From Burkholderiales bacterium (lineage in GTDB: Bacteria; Pseudomonadota; Gammaproteobacteria; Burkholderiales; Burkholderiaceae_C), in contig JAECRO010000008.1 of NCBI GenBank assembly GCA_016000195.1, positions 1-64,000 on the forward strand: a stretch of 64,000 nt of DNA, given 5' to 3'. Each line of letters opens with the position of its first letter. Position 1 is the first letter of the stretch. Of this stretch, positions 25,498-35,212 are shown piece by piece. A model generated the notes under the pieces. The model was not told the origin of the DNA and did no database searches. It saw only the letters and a list, made by a program, of their open reading frames with translations. The position numbers and the translations under genes are program-made.

Positions 25498-28400
25498 ATG
25501 GAGCCTACCCCCATCAGCCCGTCCGCACTACCCGCCTTGCCAGCCCTGCCGTCCCGGCGCCTGCGCTGGATTGCTGTGGCCATGCGTGTCCTGCTGTGGC
25601 TGGTCGTCTCAGGCTGGCTGCTGTTTGGCCTGGGCTGGTGGGTGCTTCACGGCTGGATTGTGCCGCGAATCGCCGAGTTTCGTCCGCGTCTGGAAGCCAA
25701 GGCCAGCCGGGTGCTTGGCGTACCGGTCCGCATCGGCCGGATCACCGGGCGCTCGGTCGGCGCGATCCCCTCCTTCGAGCTGGATGATGTCACGCTGCTG
25801 GATGCGCAGGGGCGCGTGGCGGTGCGGCTGCCGCGCGTGCTGGGCGCTCTTTCTCCTTCCTCGCTGTGGGGGCTTGGCTTTGAGCAGCTGGTGATTGAAC
25901 GGCCCGAAGTCGATATCCGGCGCACAGCCGACGGAAAAATCCTGGTCGGCGGCCTGGAGGTTTCCAGGGACAGCGATACCGGCCGCAGCGCCGTCGCGGA
26001 CTGGCTGTTCTCGCAGACTGAATTCGTCGTGCGCGGCGGCACCGTGCGCTGGACGGACGAGCTGCGCCAGGCGCCGCCGCTGGCCCTGACCGAGGTCGAT
26101 GGCGTGATGAAAAACAGCCGGCGCCGCCACCTGATGCGGCTGGATGCGACGCCGCCCGCCGAGTGGGGCGCCCGGTTCAGTCTGCGGGGCATCTTCAGGC
26201 AGCCGCTGCTCTCTAGCCGCACCGGCGATTTCGCGACCTGGACCGGGCAGGTGTATGGCGACTTTGCCCGTGTCGATGTGTCGCGCGTGCGGCAGTACGC
26301 CAGCCTGGACACGCTGGGCATCGCGTTGAACCGGGGGCAGGGCGCGGTGCGCGCCTGGCTTGACGCCAGCAAGGGAAAAGTCACCGGCGCACTGGTCGAT
26401 GTGGCGCTGCGCGACGTGGACGCCAGGCTGGGCAGCCGGCTGGAGCCGCTGGGTTTTGACTCCCTGGCCGGGCGCATCGGCGCCAGCCAGCATGCCGGCG
26501 GTTTTGACTTCAGCACCCAGAACCTTCAGTTCCGCACCCGCGACGGCCTGCAGTGGCCGGGCGGCAACCTGGCGCTGGTGCATGCCAGCGAGTCGCGGCG
26601 CGCGCGCGAGCAGACCACCCTCAAGGCCGACCGGCTCGACCTGGCAGCGCTGGCCCAGATTGCCGGCCGCCTGCCGCTGGAGAGCGGCGCGCAGGCGCTG
26701 GTGGCTTCTTTCGCGCCCCGGGGGCTGGTGGAAACGCTGGACGCGCGCTGGCAGGGGCCGCCGGAGGCGCCCACGGCCTTCGCCGCGAAAGGCCGGGTGT
26801 CGGGCTTGAGCGTGGCCGCGCTGCCGGCGGCTGGCAACGCATCCGCGCCGGCCGCCGCAAGGCCCTTGCGGCCAGCGCCCGGCCGGCCCGGCCTGAGCGG
26901 CGCGACGGTGGACTTCAACCTCACGCAGGACGGCGGCCAGGCGAGCGTGAAGATCGTCAAGGGCGCCCTTGACCTGCCCGGCATTTTTGAAGACTCCCGG
27001 CTGGCGCTGGACCAGCTGTCCACCGAGGCGCAATGGAAGCTCTCGGGCCAGAAAATCGATGTGCAATTGCGCAACCTGCAGTTTGCCAACGCCGACGCGC
27101 AGGGCCGGGCGCAGGTGCGCTGGCGCACCGATGACGCCGCCGGCCCGCCCAAAGCCGGCGATGCGCCGGATCGCCGCTTTCCCGGCATCCTCGACCTGCA
27201 GGGCAGCCTGAGCCGGGGCGACGGCAGCCGGGTGCATCGCTACCTGCCGCTGGTGCTGGGCGACGATGTGCGCCACTATGTGCGCGACGCGGTGCTCAAG
27301 GGGCAGCTCAGCGATGTCAAGTTCAAGGTCAGCGGCCCGGTCAATGACCTGCCTTTCTCCGACCCGGCCCAGGGGGATTTCCAGGTGTCGGCCAAGGTGC
27401 GCAACGGGCATTTCGCCTATGTTCCCAAAGCGCTGCAGCCGCCGGGCGCCGCGCCGTGGCCGGCGCTGACCGAGTTGAATGGCGAACTGCTGTTCAGCCG
27501 GGCTTCGCTCGATGTGAAGGGCGTCAGCGGCAAGGTTGCCGGCCTGCCGGGCCTGCAGCTGGTCAAGGGCGACGCGCGCATTGCCGACCTCGAACACAAT
27601 CCGACCGTCGAGGTGGCGGTCGAGGTCAAGGGCGGCCTGAGTGACGCGCTGGGCTTTGTCAACACCTCGCCCGTCGGCGAGATGACCGGACAGGCGCTGG
27701 CCCGCGCAACGGCCGGCGGCGCGGCCGACTACCGCTTTCGCCTGCGTCTGCCGATTGATGCCATCGACAAATCAACCGTCGAGGGCAGCGTGACCCTGCC
27801 GGGCAATGATGTGAAGTTCATGCCCGCAGCGCCGCCGCTGGCCCAGCTCAAAGGCGTGGTGAACGTGACCGAGCAGGGCTTTACCGTGGCCGCTGCCCAG
27901 GCGCGGCTGCTTGGGGGCGACGTTCGCATTGACGGCGGAATGCGGCCCCAGGCCTCTGCCGCCGGCCCCAAGACCAGTGGTGTGGCTTTCAGTGCGCAAG
28001 GCACGGTCACGGCGGACGGGCTGCGCCAGTCGCGTGAGTTGGGGCTGGCGTCGCGCGTGGCCGGGCATGTCAGCGGCAGCACGGCTTACACCGCCTCGCT
28101 GGTATTCCGGCGGGGCGTGCCGGAGGTGATGGTGTCGAGCAGCCTGCAGGGCATGGCGCTGAGTTTGCCGGCGCCGCTGGCCAAGACGGCGGAAGCGGCG
28201 TTGCCGCTGCGCTTCGAAAGCGTGCTGCTGCCCGGCTCGATGGCGGCCGGCCAGGCGCTGCAGGACCAGATATCGGTCAGCATCGGGCGCGTGGCGGTCA
28301 TCAGCTACCTGCGCGACCTCAGCGGCGACGAACCCCGCGTGATCCGGGGCAGCATCGGCATGGGGCTGGAGGCGGGCGAAGCGGTTCCCGCGCCAGAGTC

Positions 28401-29688
28401 CGGCGTCGGGGCCAGCATCAACCTGGCGAAGGTGGACCTCGATGCCTGGGACGCCATTCTGGGTCATGCCACCGGCGGCGCCATGGCGCAGGCCGCCGCC
28501 AGCCCGGCGGCGGCCATGAGCTACCTGCCCAACGTGATGGCCATACGCGCCAGGGAGATGAAGGTGCAGGGGCACAGCCTGCACGACGTGGTGGTGGGCG
28601 CCAGCCGGGACGGCCTGAACTGGCGCGCCAACATGAGCGCCGCCGAGCTGGACGGCTACATGGAGTTTCGCCAGCCCGGCGCGCAGGGCGCCGGCCGTGT
28701 CTATGCGCGGCTTTCGCGCCTGAGCCTGGCGGCCAGCGAGGCCAGCGAGGTCGAGGCGATTCTCGATGAGCAGCCGGCCAGCATTCCGGCGCTCGACATC
28801 GTGGTCGATGACCTGGAACTGCGCGGCAGGAAGCTGGGCCGGGTTGAAATTGACGCGGTCAACCGGGGCGCCACGGTGGCCGAGGGCGGCATGCGCGAGT
28901 GGCGGCTGAACAAGTTCAATGTCATCCTGCCCGAAGCCGTGCTGACCACCACCGGCAACTGGGCCGAGGCCCTGCCCAGCGGGCCGCGCGTGGCCCGCCC
29001 GCCCGCCGAGCGGCGCCGCTCGGCGATGAACTTCAGGCTCGCCATTGCCGATTCGGGTGAGTTGCTCAAGCGCTTTGGCATGAGCGGCGTGGTGCGGCGC
29101 GGCAAGGGCGTGCTGGAAGGCCAGATTGCCTGGATGGGTTCGCCGCTGAGCCTGGACTATCCAACCTTGAGCGGGGAGTTCCATGTGAACGTCGAGTCCG
29201 GCCAGTTCATGAAGGCCGACCCGGGCATTGCCAAGCTGCTGGGCGTGCTGAGCCTGCAGTCATTGCCCCGGCGGCTGACGCTGGATTTCCGCGATGTTTT
29301 TTCGCAGGGCTTTGCCTTTGACTTTGTGCGCGGCGATGTCACGATTCGCCAGGGCGTGGCGCAGACCAACAACCTGCAGATGAGCGGCGTGAATGCCGCC
29401 GTGCTGATGGAAGGCCGCGCCAGCATTGCCGATGAAACGCAGAACCTCAAGGTGGTCGTGGTGCCTGAAATCAATGCCGGCACGGCTTCGCTGATTGCCA
29501 CGGCCATCAACCCGGTGGTGGGCCTGGGCAGTTTTCTGGCGCAGATGTTCCTGCGCCGTCCGCTGATGGAGGCGGCCACCCAGGAGTTCCAGATCGAGGG
29601 AAGCTGGGACGACCCGAAAATCACGAAAATTGACCGCAAGGCCCGGGCAAGAGCCCAGGCAAACGAACCGACTATGGAGACCCGCTGA
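25498..29688 (+). CDS. YhdP/TIGR02099-type large AsmA-like membrane-anchored protein
   Basis: ~1396 aa; N-terminal TM; IGRITGRSVGAIPSFELDDVTLLD; C-terminal LGVLSLQSLPRRLTLDFRDVFSQGFAFD. Confidence 0.92.
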   Translation: MEPTPISPSALPALPALPSRRLRWIAVAMRVLLWLVVSGWLLFGLGWWVLHGWIVPRIAEFRPRLEAKASRVLGVPVRIGRITGRSVGAIPSFELDDVTLLDAQGRVAVRLPRVLGALSPSSLWGLGFEQLVIERPEVDIRRTADGKILVGGLEVSRDSDTGRSAVADWLFSQTEFVVRGGTVRWTDELRQAPPLALTEVDGVMKNSRRRHLMRLDATPPAEWGARFSLRGIFRQPLLSSRTGDFATWTGQVYGDFARVDVSRVRQYASLDTLGIALNRGQGAVRAWLDASKGKVTGALVDVALRDVDARLGSRLEPLGFDSLAGRIGASQHAGGFDFSTQNLQFRTRDGLQWPGGNLALVHASESRRAREQTTLKADRLDLAALAQIAGRLPLESGAQALVASFAPRGLVETLDARWQGPPEAPTAFAAKGRVSGLSVAALPAAGNASAPAAARPLRPAPGRPGLSGATVDFNLTQDGGQASVKIVKGALDLPGIFEDSRLALDQLSTEAQWKLSGQKIDVQLRNLQFANADAQGRAQVRWRTDDAAGPPKAGDAPDRRFPGILDLQGSLSRGDGSRVHRYLPLVLGDDVRHYVRDAVLKGQLSDVKFKVSGPVNDLPFSDPAQGDFQVSAKVRNGHFAYVPKALQPPGAAPWPALTELNGELLFSRASLDVKGVSGKVAGLPGLQLVKGDARIADLEHNPTVEVAVEVKGGLSDALGFVNTSPVGEMTGQALARATAGGAADYRFRLRLPIDAIDKSTVEGSVTLPGNDVKFMPAAPPLAQLKGVVNVTEQGFTVAAAQARLLGGDVRIDGGMRPQASAAGPKTSGVAFSAQGTVTADGLRQSRELGLASRVAGHVSGSTAYTASLVFRRGVPEVMVSSSLQGMALSLPAPLAKTAEAALPLRFESVLLPGSMAAGQALQDQISVSIGRVAVISYLRDLSGDEPRVIRGSIGMGLEAGEAVPAPESGVGASINLAKVDLDAWDAILGHATGGAMAQAAASPAAAMSYLPNVMAIRAREMKVQGHSLHDVVVGASRDGLNWRANMSAAELDGYMEFRQPGAQGAGRVYARLSRLSLAASEASEVEAILDEQPASIPALDIVVDDLELRGRKLGRVEIDAVNRGATVAEGGMREWRLNKFNVILPEAVLTTTGNWAEALPSGPRVARPPAERRRSAMNFRLAIADSGELLKRFGMSGVVRRGKGVLEGQIAWMGSPLSLDYPTLSGEFHVNVESGQFMKADPGIAKLLGVLSLQSLPRRLTLDFRDVFSQGFAFDFVRGDVTIRQGVAQTNNLQMSGVNAAVLMEGRASIADETQNLKVVVVPEINAGTASLIATAINPVVGLGSFLAQMFLRRPLMEAATQEFQIEGSWDDPKITKIDRKARARAQANEPTMETR

Positions 29689-29690
29689 TC

Positions 29691-30497
29691 ATGAAAATAG
29701 CCGCCATCCAGATGGTTTCAGGAACCGGCGTACAGGGCAACCTGGACGCTGCGCGGGCGCTGCTGGCGCAGGCTGCGGCGCAGGGCGCCGAGCTGGCCGT
29801 GCTGCCCGAATATTTTTGCGTCATGGGCATGAAGGACACCGACAAGCTCAAGGTGCAGGAGCAAGCCGGCAGCGGCCTGATCCAGGACTTCCTGAGCCGC
29901 TCGGCGCGCGAGCTGAGGCTGTGGATCGTGGGCGGCACGCTGCCGACGGCCACCGGCAATGCCGGCCGCGCGCGCAACAGCTCCCTGGCCTATGCGCCCT
30001 CGGGCGTCTGCGTGGCGCGCTACGACAAGATTCACCTGTTCCGCTTCGCGCAGGGCGGCGAAGACCACGACGAGACCCGCGTGCTCGACCCCGGCACGCA
30101 GCCGGTGCGCTTCGAGCTGGCTTCACGCGACGGCCACATCTACACGGTCGGCCTGAGCGTCTGCTACGACCTGCGTTTTCCCGAGCTGTACCGCGCCCTG
30201 AAGGCCGACCTGCTGCTGGTGCCCAGCGCCTTTACCTACGTCACCGGACAGGCGCACTGGGAGCTGCTGCTGCGCGCCCGGGCGATTGAAAACCTGGCCT
30301 ATGTGGCGGCTGCCGCGCAGGGCGGCCTGCATGAAAACGGCCGGCGCACCTGGGGCCACAGCATGATCGTCGGGCCGTGGGGCGAGATCCTGGCGGAGCA
30401 GGCCGAGGGGCCGGGCGTCATCATGGGCGAGGTGCTCAATGCCCGGCTGCAGGAGGTTCGCCAGCGCCTGCCCGCCCTGAGCCATCGGGTGTTATGA
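29691..30497 (+). CDS. Carbon-nitrogen hydrolase (Nit1/deaminated glutathione amidase-like)
   Basis: AVLPEYFCVMG; YDKIHLFRF; GLSVCYDLRFPELYR catalytic Glu/Lys/Cys motifs. Confidence 0.95.
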   Translation: MKIAAIQMVSGTGVQGNLDAARALLAQAAAQGAELAVLPEYFCVMGMKDTDKLKVQEQAGSGLIQDFLSRSARELRLWIVGGTLPTATGNAGRARNSSLAYAPSGVCVARYDKIHLFRFAQGGEDHDETRVLDPGTQPVRFELASRDGHIYTVGLSVCYDLRFPELYRALKADLLLVPSAFTYVTGQAHWELLLRARAIENLAYVAAAAQGGLHENGRRTWGHSMIVGPWGEILAEQAEGPGVIMGEVLNARLQEVRQRLPALSHRVL

Positions 30498-30501
30498 GCC
30501 G

Positions 30502-31251
30502 ATGGGCCTGACGTTTCCCCGGCTTGCCGGCTGGGCCAGCCGGCGCGTTTCCCTGTGGCTATTGCTGCCGGGGCTGCTGGTCTGGCTGGCCGGGCGCGAG
30601 CACCGCGAAATCCTGCGGCTCGAATGGCGCAATTCAACGCTGGACAGGCTCGGCTTTGTCGAGACGCCCTTTCGCATGCCGGTGTTCGAGCGGCTGGACC
30701 GCGCCAGCCTGCAGGCCGATGGGCTGGGCATGGAAGTGACCGACATGTGCCTGCCCCTGATGGAGGCGGGCCGCCTGACGGGCTATGTCGTGGCCACCCA
30801 TTCGCTGCAAAACCTGCTGATCAATGCCGTGGGCAAGCACACTGGCTGGATGAGCGCCATCCTCGATGTCAGCGAGCAGCGCCGCACCGCAGAACCCCCG
30901 CTGAAAGCCAGAAAAAAAGGCAGGATGCGGGCCATTCACGCCAGGATTGCCCGTGTGCGCAAGGACGCCATGCACAAATTCAGCACCCGGCTGGGCAAAG
31001 AAAATGCCGCGATATTCGTCGGTAATGTCTCAGGCAAGGCGCTGATCAAGACGAAGATGGCCAGGTCCGTACTCGATGCGGGCTGGTCAACCGCTCAAGA
31101 CGATGCTGGAATGCCAGCGCCGAGGCCTTCGATACCCGCCGACCAGCTTGACATCAGCGTGCGCACCGTGGAAGTCCACCGGGCCCGGGTTTTTGAGAAA
31201 ATGGGCGTCAAGCCGGCCGTCGAGCCGGCCAATCTGCTGCGAAATCTGTAG
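30502..31251 (+). pseudogene. Chimeric ORF: sensor-kinase fragment + TnpB (IS605 OrfB-like) fragment + FixJ/LuxR HTH C-terminus
   Basis: N-term WLLLPGLLVWLAGREHREILRLEW and GWMSAILDVSEQRR (PAS); middle MHKFSTRLGKENAAIFVGNVSGKALIKTKMARSVLDAGWS (TnpB-like); end LDISVRTVEVHRARVFEKMGVKPAVEPANLL (FixJ HTH). Confidence 0.75.
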
Positions 31252-31261
31252 CGGATGGGGC

Positions 31262-31408
31262 TTATTTCCTTACCTTCTCCGGGGCTGGCGCAGCACGCGC
31301 CGATCCGTCCTTCAGTTCGCCTTTCCTACGGCCCGAAAACATCGTCCACCACACAATGAACACCAGCAGCAGCAGCGCACCCAGCGCTTCGAGTAAAAGT
31401 AAGGCCAT
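31262..31408 (-). CDS. Small single-TM hypothetical protein
   Basis: MALLLLEALGALLLLVFIVWWTMFSGRRKGELKDGSARAAPAPEKVRK. Confidence 0.55.
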   Translation of the reverse strand: MALLLLEALGALLLLVFIVWWTMFSGRRKGELKDGSARAAPAPEKVRK

Positions 31409-32591
31409 GATCTGTTCCTGGAAAGCGGTTGAGGGCGTGACGCGCTGGCTGCCGTCGTTGCGCAAGGCTTCAATTATCGCCATCGTCGCAGGGCTGGCGG
31501 CCTGTACCAGCGTGCCCCTGCCGCCCGCGTCCTACCCGGGCGGCGTACAGGCTCCGGCCGGGGTGCGCCCCGGCGATGCGGGCTTGCTGCCGCCGCCCCG
31601 GCTGCAGGGCAAAAGCCGCTGGGTCGCGGTGCCGTGGGTCGAATTGCCCGGGTTTGAGGAAGATTCGCTGTTTGAAGCCTGGAACGCCTGGATCAAGAGC
31701 TGCGAGCGGCCCGGCCCGGTGTTTGCCCCCCTGTGCGGTGAAATCCGGCGCCTGAGCATTGCAACCCCGCAGGAGCAGCGCGCCTGGATGGTCGCCCGGC
31801 TGCAGCCCTACCGCATCGAGTCCCTGCAAGGGGTTTCCGAAGGCCTGCTCACCAGCTATTACGAGCCGGTGCTCAAGGCCAGCCGCCAGTCGGGCGGGGG
31901 CTACGACATCCCCCTGTACCGCGCGCCGGCCACGCTGGGCAGCCGCAAACCCTGGTTTTCGCGCCAGGAAATCGACACCCTGCCCGAAGCGCGGGCCGCG
32001 CTCACTGGCCGCGAGATTGCCTGGGTCAATGATCCCATTGATGCGCTGATGCTGCACATCCAGGGTTCGGGCCGGCTCAGCATCAGCGAGCCCAATGGCG
32101 CGCAGCGCATCGTGCGCGTGGCCTTTGCCGGCTCCAACGAGCAGCCCTACCGCAGCGTCAACCAGTGGCTGCTGTCGCAGGGCGTGACCAAGATCAACCC
32201 CTGGCCCGACGCCACCAAGGCCTGGGTGCTGCAAAACCCGCAGCGCGTGCAGCAATTGCTCTGGAGCAACCCGCGCTACATTTTTTTCCGCGAAGAAGCG
32301 CTGAGCGACTTTGATGCCGCCTTCGGCCCCAGGGGCGCGCAGGGCGTGCCGCTGACGCCGGGCCGCTCAATTGCGGTCGATCCCGGCAGCATTCCCTACG
32401 GCACGCCGGTCTGGCTGGCATCGCGCGGCGGCGCGGCCAGCCTGCAAAAGCTGGTGCTGGCGCAGGACACCGGCAGCGCCATCGTGGGCGCAGTGCGGGC
32501 CGATTATTTTGCCGGCACGGGCATCGAAGCCGGGCTGATGGCGGCCCGGCTCAACCAGCCGCTGCGGCTGTGGGCGCTCTGGCCCAAATAA
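31407..32591 (+). CDS. mltA: Membrane-bound lytic murein transglycosylase A
   Basis: Lipobox LAAC; SYYEPVLKASRQ; IQGSGRLSISEPNG; AQDTGSAIVGAVRADYFAGTG. Confidence 0.95.
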   Translation: MICSWKAVEGVTRWLPSLRKASIIAIVAGLAACTSVPLPPASYPGGVQAPAGVRPGDAGLLPPPRLQGKSRWVAVPWVELPGFEEDSLFEAWNAWIKSCERPGPVFAPLCGEIRRLSIATPQEQRAWMVARLQPYRIESLQGVSEGLLTSYYEPVLKASRQSGGGYDIPLYRAPATLGSRKPWFSRQEIDTLPEARAALTGREIAWVNDPIDALMLHIQGSGRLSISEPNGAQRIVRVAFAGSNEQPYRSVNQWLLSQGVTKINPWPDATKAWVLQNPQRVQQLLWSNPRYIFFREEALSDFDAAFGPRGAQGVPLTPGRSIAVDPGSIPYGTPVWLASRGGAASLQKLVLAQDTGSAIVGAVRADYFAGTGIEAGLMAARLNQPLRLWALWPK

Positions 32592-32609
32592 ACACTGAAA
32601 GGCAGAAAC

Positions 32610-32954
32610 ATGAAGAAACACCCGGGCAAACGGATGGCCACCGCGCTGGCGCTGGCAGGCCTGGCCGCGCTGGCCGGCTGCGCCGGCATGAACCGCGGCG
32701 CGCCCTCGGGGCCGCCGGTTTACCAATGCGACCAGAACCTGCAATTCAGCGTCAGTTTTGTCAATGGCACGGCGGTGCTGAAGGGCGCGCGCGGCGACGA
32801 TGTGCTGCTGCGCGATGCCGGCGGCCAGGGCGCGCAGACGGTTTACAGCAACCCGCGAATGCGCGCCGAGTTCGGTCTGGGGGCCAGCGGCCGCGAGGCG
32901 GTGCTGCAGTATTTGCAGCCGCCGCCCATGGTGGCGCGCTGCCTGCGTGACTGA
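32610..32954 (+). CDS. MliC-like lipoprotein (c-type lysozyme inhibitor family)
   Basis: Lipobox LAGC; VYQCDQNLQFSVSFVNGTAVLKG. Confidence 0.7.
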   Translation: MKKHPGKRMATALALAGLAALAGCAGMNRGAPSGPPVYQCDQNLQFSVSFVNGTAVLKGARGDDVLLRDAGGQGAQTVYSNPRMRAEFGLGASGREAVLQYLQPPPMVARCLRD

Positions 32955-33081
32955 ACGGCTGCCGGAGGCCGCGGGTTGTCATCAAGCTGCAACACGGGCC
33001 GGCGAAAGTAAGCAAGTGTCATATCTTGCTGACGCCGGCTCTTTTTGCCGCGCGCAGCTCACTTGCCTGGAGCGAAAACCC

Positions 33082-35055
33082 ATGAAGCCTGTTGCTACTT
33101 TGTCCCGCCGCCGTGCTTTGCAATTTTTTGCGGGCGTGCCTATGCTGCCGCTGTCGTCAGCTTTTGCCGGAAGCTTTCTTCTTGCCGGTTGCGGTGGTGA
33201 CGATGATGAGGTGGCCGCACCTGCCGCACCTGCCGCGACGCTGAGCAGCGTCAGCTTTTCTTCCATGCCTGCGCCCACGCTGGCCGACGCCGCCGCCATG
33301 GCCACCACCACGGTGGGCTCGGTCATGAGCGTCAGCTTCAGCGACAGCAGCAAGGTTGATTTCAAGCTGGCTTACCAGCCTTTCTTCGTCACCGGCGACA
33401 TGGTTTCCGATGGCAATGGCGGGAAGATTCTGGCGGGCGGCTATGTTGACATCCACAACCAGCCCATCATGGACGCCACGGTGTCCGGCAAGGAGCGCCA
33501 GTTCTTCTCCGATGCGCCCGATGGCACCTCGCTGCTTAAGATCGACGGCGCCAAAGTCGCAGGCGTCAAGGGCAACACCGTGTTCGCCGTGGTGCAGTTT
33601 GAATACACCACCTGGGCGCTGGACGGCAAGAGCGACATGTACGGCAAGCTGCCATCGCCCATCGCCGTGCTCACGCTCGACCAGGATCCGGCCACCGGCA
33701 AGCTGACGCTGGTCAAATACCACAACGTCGATACCTCCTCGGTCAGTGGCCTGTGGATCACCTGCGGCGCCAGCCTCTCGCCCTGGAATACGCACTTGTC
33801 GAGCGAAGAGTACGAGCCCAATGCCTTCACCGCCGCCGGCGAAACCCAGTTCAAGGCATTCAGCAAGAATCTCTACGGCAACGAAACCGCCGCCAACCCC
33901 TACAACTACGGCCACCTGCCGGAAGTCACCGTGAACGCCGACGGCACCGCTTCCATCAAGAAGCATTACTGCCTGGGCCGCATTTCGCACGAACTGGTGC
34001 AGGTCATGCCCGACAACCGCACCGTGTTCATGGGTGACGACGCCACCAACAGCGGCTACTTCGTGTTCTTCGCCGACAAGGAAAAAGACCTGTCCTCGGG
34101 CACGCTGTATGTCGCCAAGGTGGGTAGCGGCTTCTCGATCGACCCGGCCGCCGCCGCCGCGCCGCTGTCCTGGATCAAGCTCGGCTCGGCCACCAGCAGC
34201 GAGATCAAGACCCTGGCCAGCACCCTGAAGGCAACCGACATCATGGATGTCAAGACCGCCGACCCGCTGGACGCGACCTACACCAAGGTGAACGCCAACG
34301 GCAAGACCGAGTGGATCAAGCTCAAGTCCGGCATGGAAAAGGCCGCCGCCTTCCTCGAAACCCACCGCTACGCCAGCCTGGTGGGCGCCTCCATGGGCTT
34401 TACCAAAATGGAAGGCACGACCGTCAACATCAAGGACAAGGTGGCGTATTCGGCCTTGCAAAACATCCAGGATTCGATGGTCAAGGGGGGCAAGTACAAC
34501 ACCGTTGACAATGGCATCGCCCTTCCCGCAGCCTTGAAGGCCGGCGCCGTGATGGCCCTGAACCTCAAGGGCGGCCAGAAGGACACCTCCGGCACGGCCA
34601 TCAACAGCGAATGGATGCCGGTGGACACGAAAGCGCTCATCACGGGCGAGGACATCATGGCCGACGCGCTGGGCAACACCGCCAACCCCAACAAGATCGC
34701 CAACCCGGACAACCTGAAGTTCTCTGAAAAAATGCGCACGCTGTTCATCGGCGAGGACAGCAGCCAGCACGTCAACAACTTTCTGTGGGCCTACAACATC
34801 GACACCAAGGCGCTTTCGCGCGTCATGTCGATCCCGGCTGGCGGCGAATCGACCGGCCTGCACGCGGTGGACGAACTCAACGGCTGGACCTACATCATGA
34901 GCAACTTCCAGCACCCCGGTGACTGGGGCGGCATCCACAGCGTCGTCAAGACGACGCTCGATCCGTTGATCAAGACCAACTACAAGGACAAGTTCGGCGC
35001 TGCCGTCGGTTATCTGACCGCCGAGCCGACGCAGACGAAGCTGAAGAAGGCGTGA
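33082..35055 (+). CDS. PhoX family (DUF839) alkaline phosphatase-like protein
   Basis: SRRRALQFFAG Tat motif; WITCGASLSPWNTHLSSEEYEPN; GRISHELVQVMPDNRTVFMGDD. Confidence 0.92.
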   Translation: MKPVATLSRRRALQFFAGVPMLPLSSAFAGSFLLAGCGGDDDEVAAPAAPAATLSSVSFSSMPAPTLADAAAMATTTVGSVMSVSFSDSSKVDFKLAYQPFFVTGDMVSDGNGGKILAGGYVDIHNQPIMDATVSGKERQFFSDAPDGTSLLKIDGAKVAGVKGNTVFAVVQFEYTTWALDGKSDMYGKLPSPIAVLTLDQDPATGKLTLVKYHNVDTSSVSGLWITCGASLSPWNTHLSSEEYEPNAFTAAGETQFKAFSKNLYGNETAANPYNYGHLPEVTVNADGTASIKKHYCLGRISHELVQVMPDNRTVFMGDDATNSGYFVFFADKEKDLSSGTLYVAKVGSGFSIDPAAAAAPLSWIKLGSATSSEIKTLASTLKATDIMDVKTADPLDATYTKVNANGKTEWIKLKSGMEKAAAFLETHRYASLVGASMGFTKMEGTTVNIKDKVAYSALQNIQDSMVKGGKYNTVDNGIALPAALKAGAVMALNLKGGQKDTSGTAINSEWMPVDTKALITGEDIMADALGNTANPNKIANPDNLKFSEKMRTLFIGEDSSQHVNNFLWAYNIDTKALSRVMSIPAGGESTGLHAVDELNGWTYIMSNFQHPGDWGGIHSVVKTTLDPLIKTNYKDKFGAAVGYLTAEPTQTKLKKA

Positions 35056-35110
35056 TGCAAGGGGCCGAGGGGCGCTGAAGAACAACAAGCCAAACCCGGC
35101 CCAGCCGGTT

Positions 35111-35141
35111 GCCCGGCATCCTGCGGAGGCCGGGCTTTTTC
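35111..35141 (+). terminator. Rho-independent terminator after phoX
   Basis: GCCCGGC-ATCCTGCGGAG-GCCGGGC-TTTTT. Confidence 0.85.
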
Positions 35142-35147
35142 GTTCTT

Positions 35148-35212
35148 GCTATTTTTTTAATAGCTTCTTGCGCAATACCAGCATGCGCAAACGCCATTAT
35201 TTGCTTGAAATT
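35148..35212 (+). repeat. Dispersed family 1 element, overlapping the 3' end of the Lrp gene
   Basis: GCTATTTTTTTAATAGCTTCTTGCGCAATACCAGCATGCGCAAACGCCATTATTTGCTTGAAAT. Confidence 0.82.
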
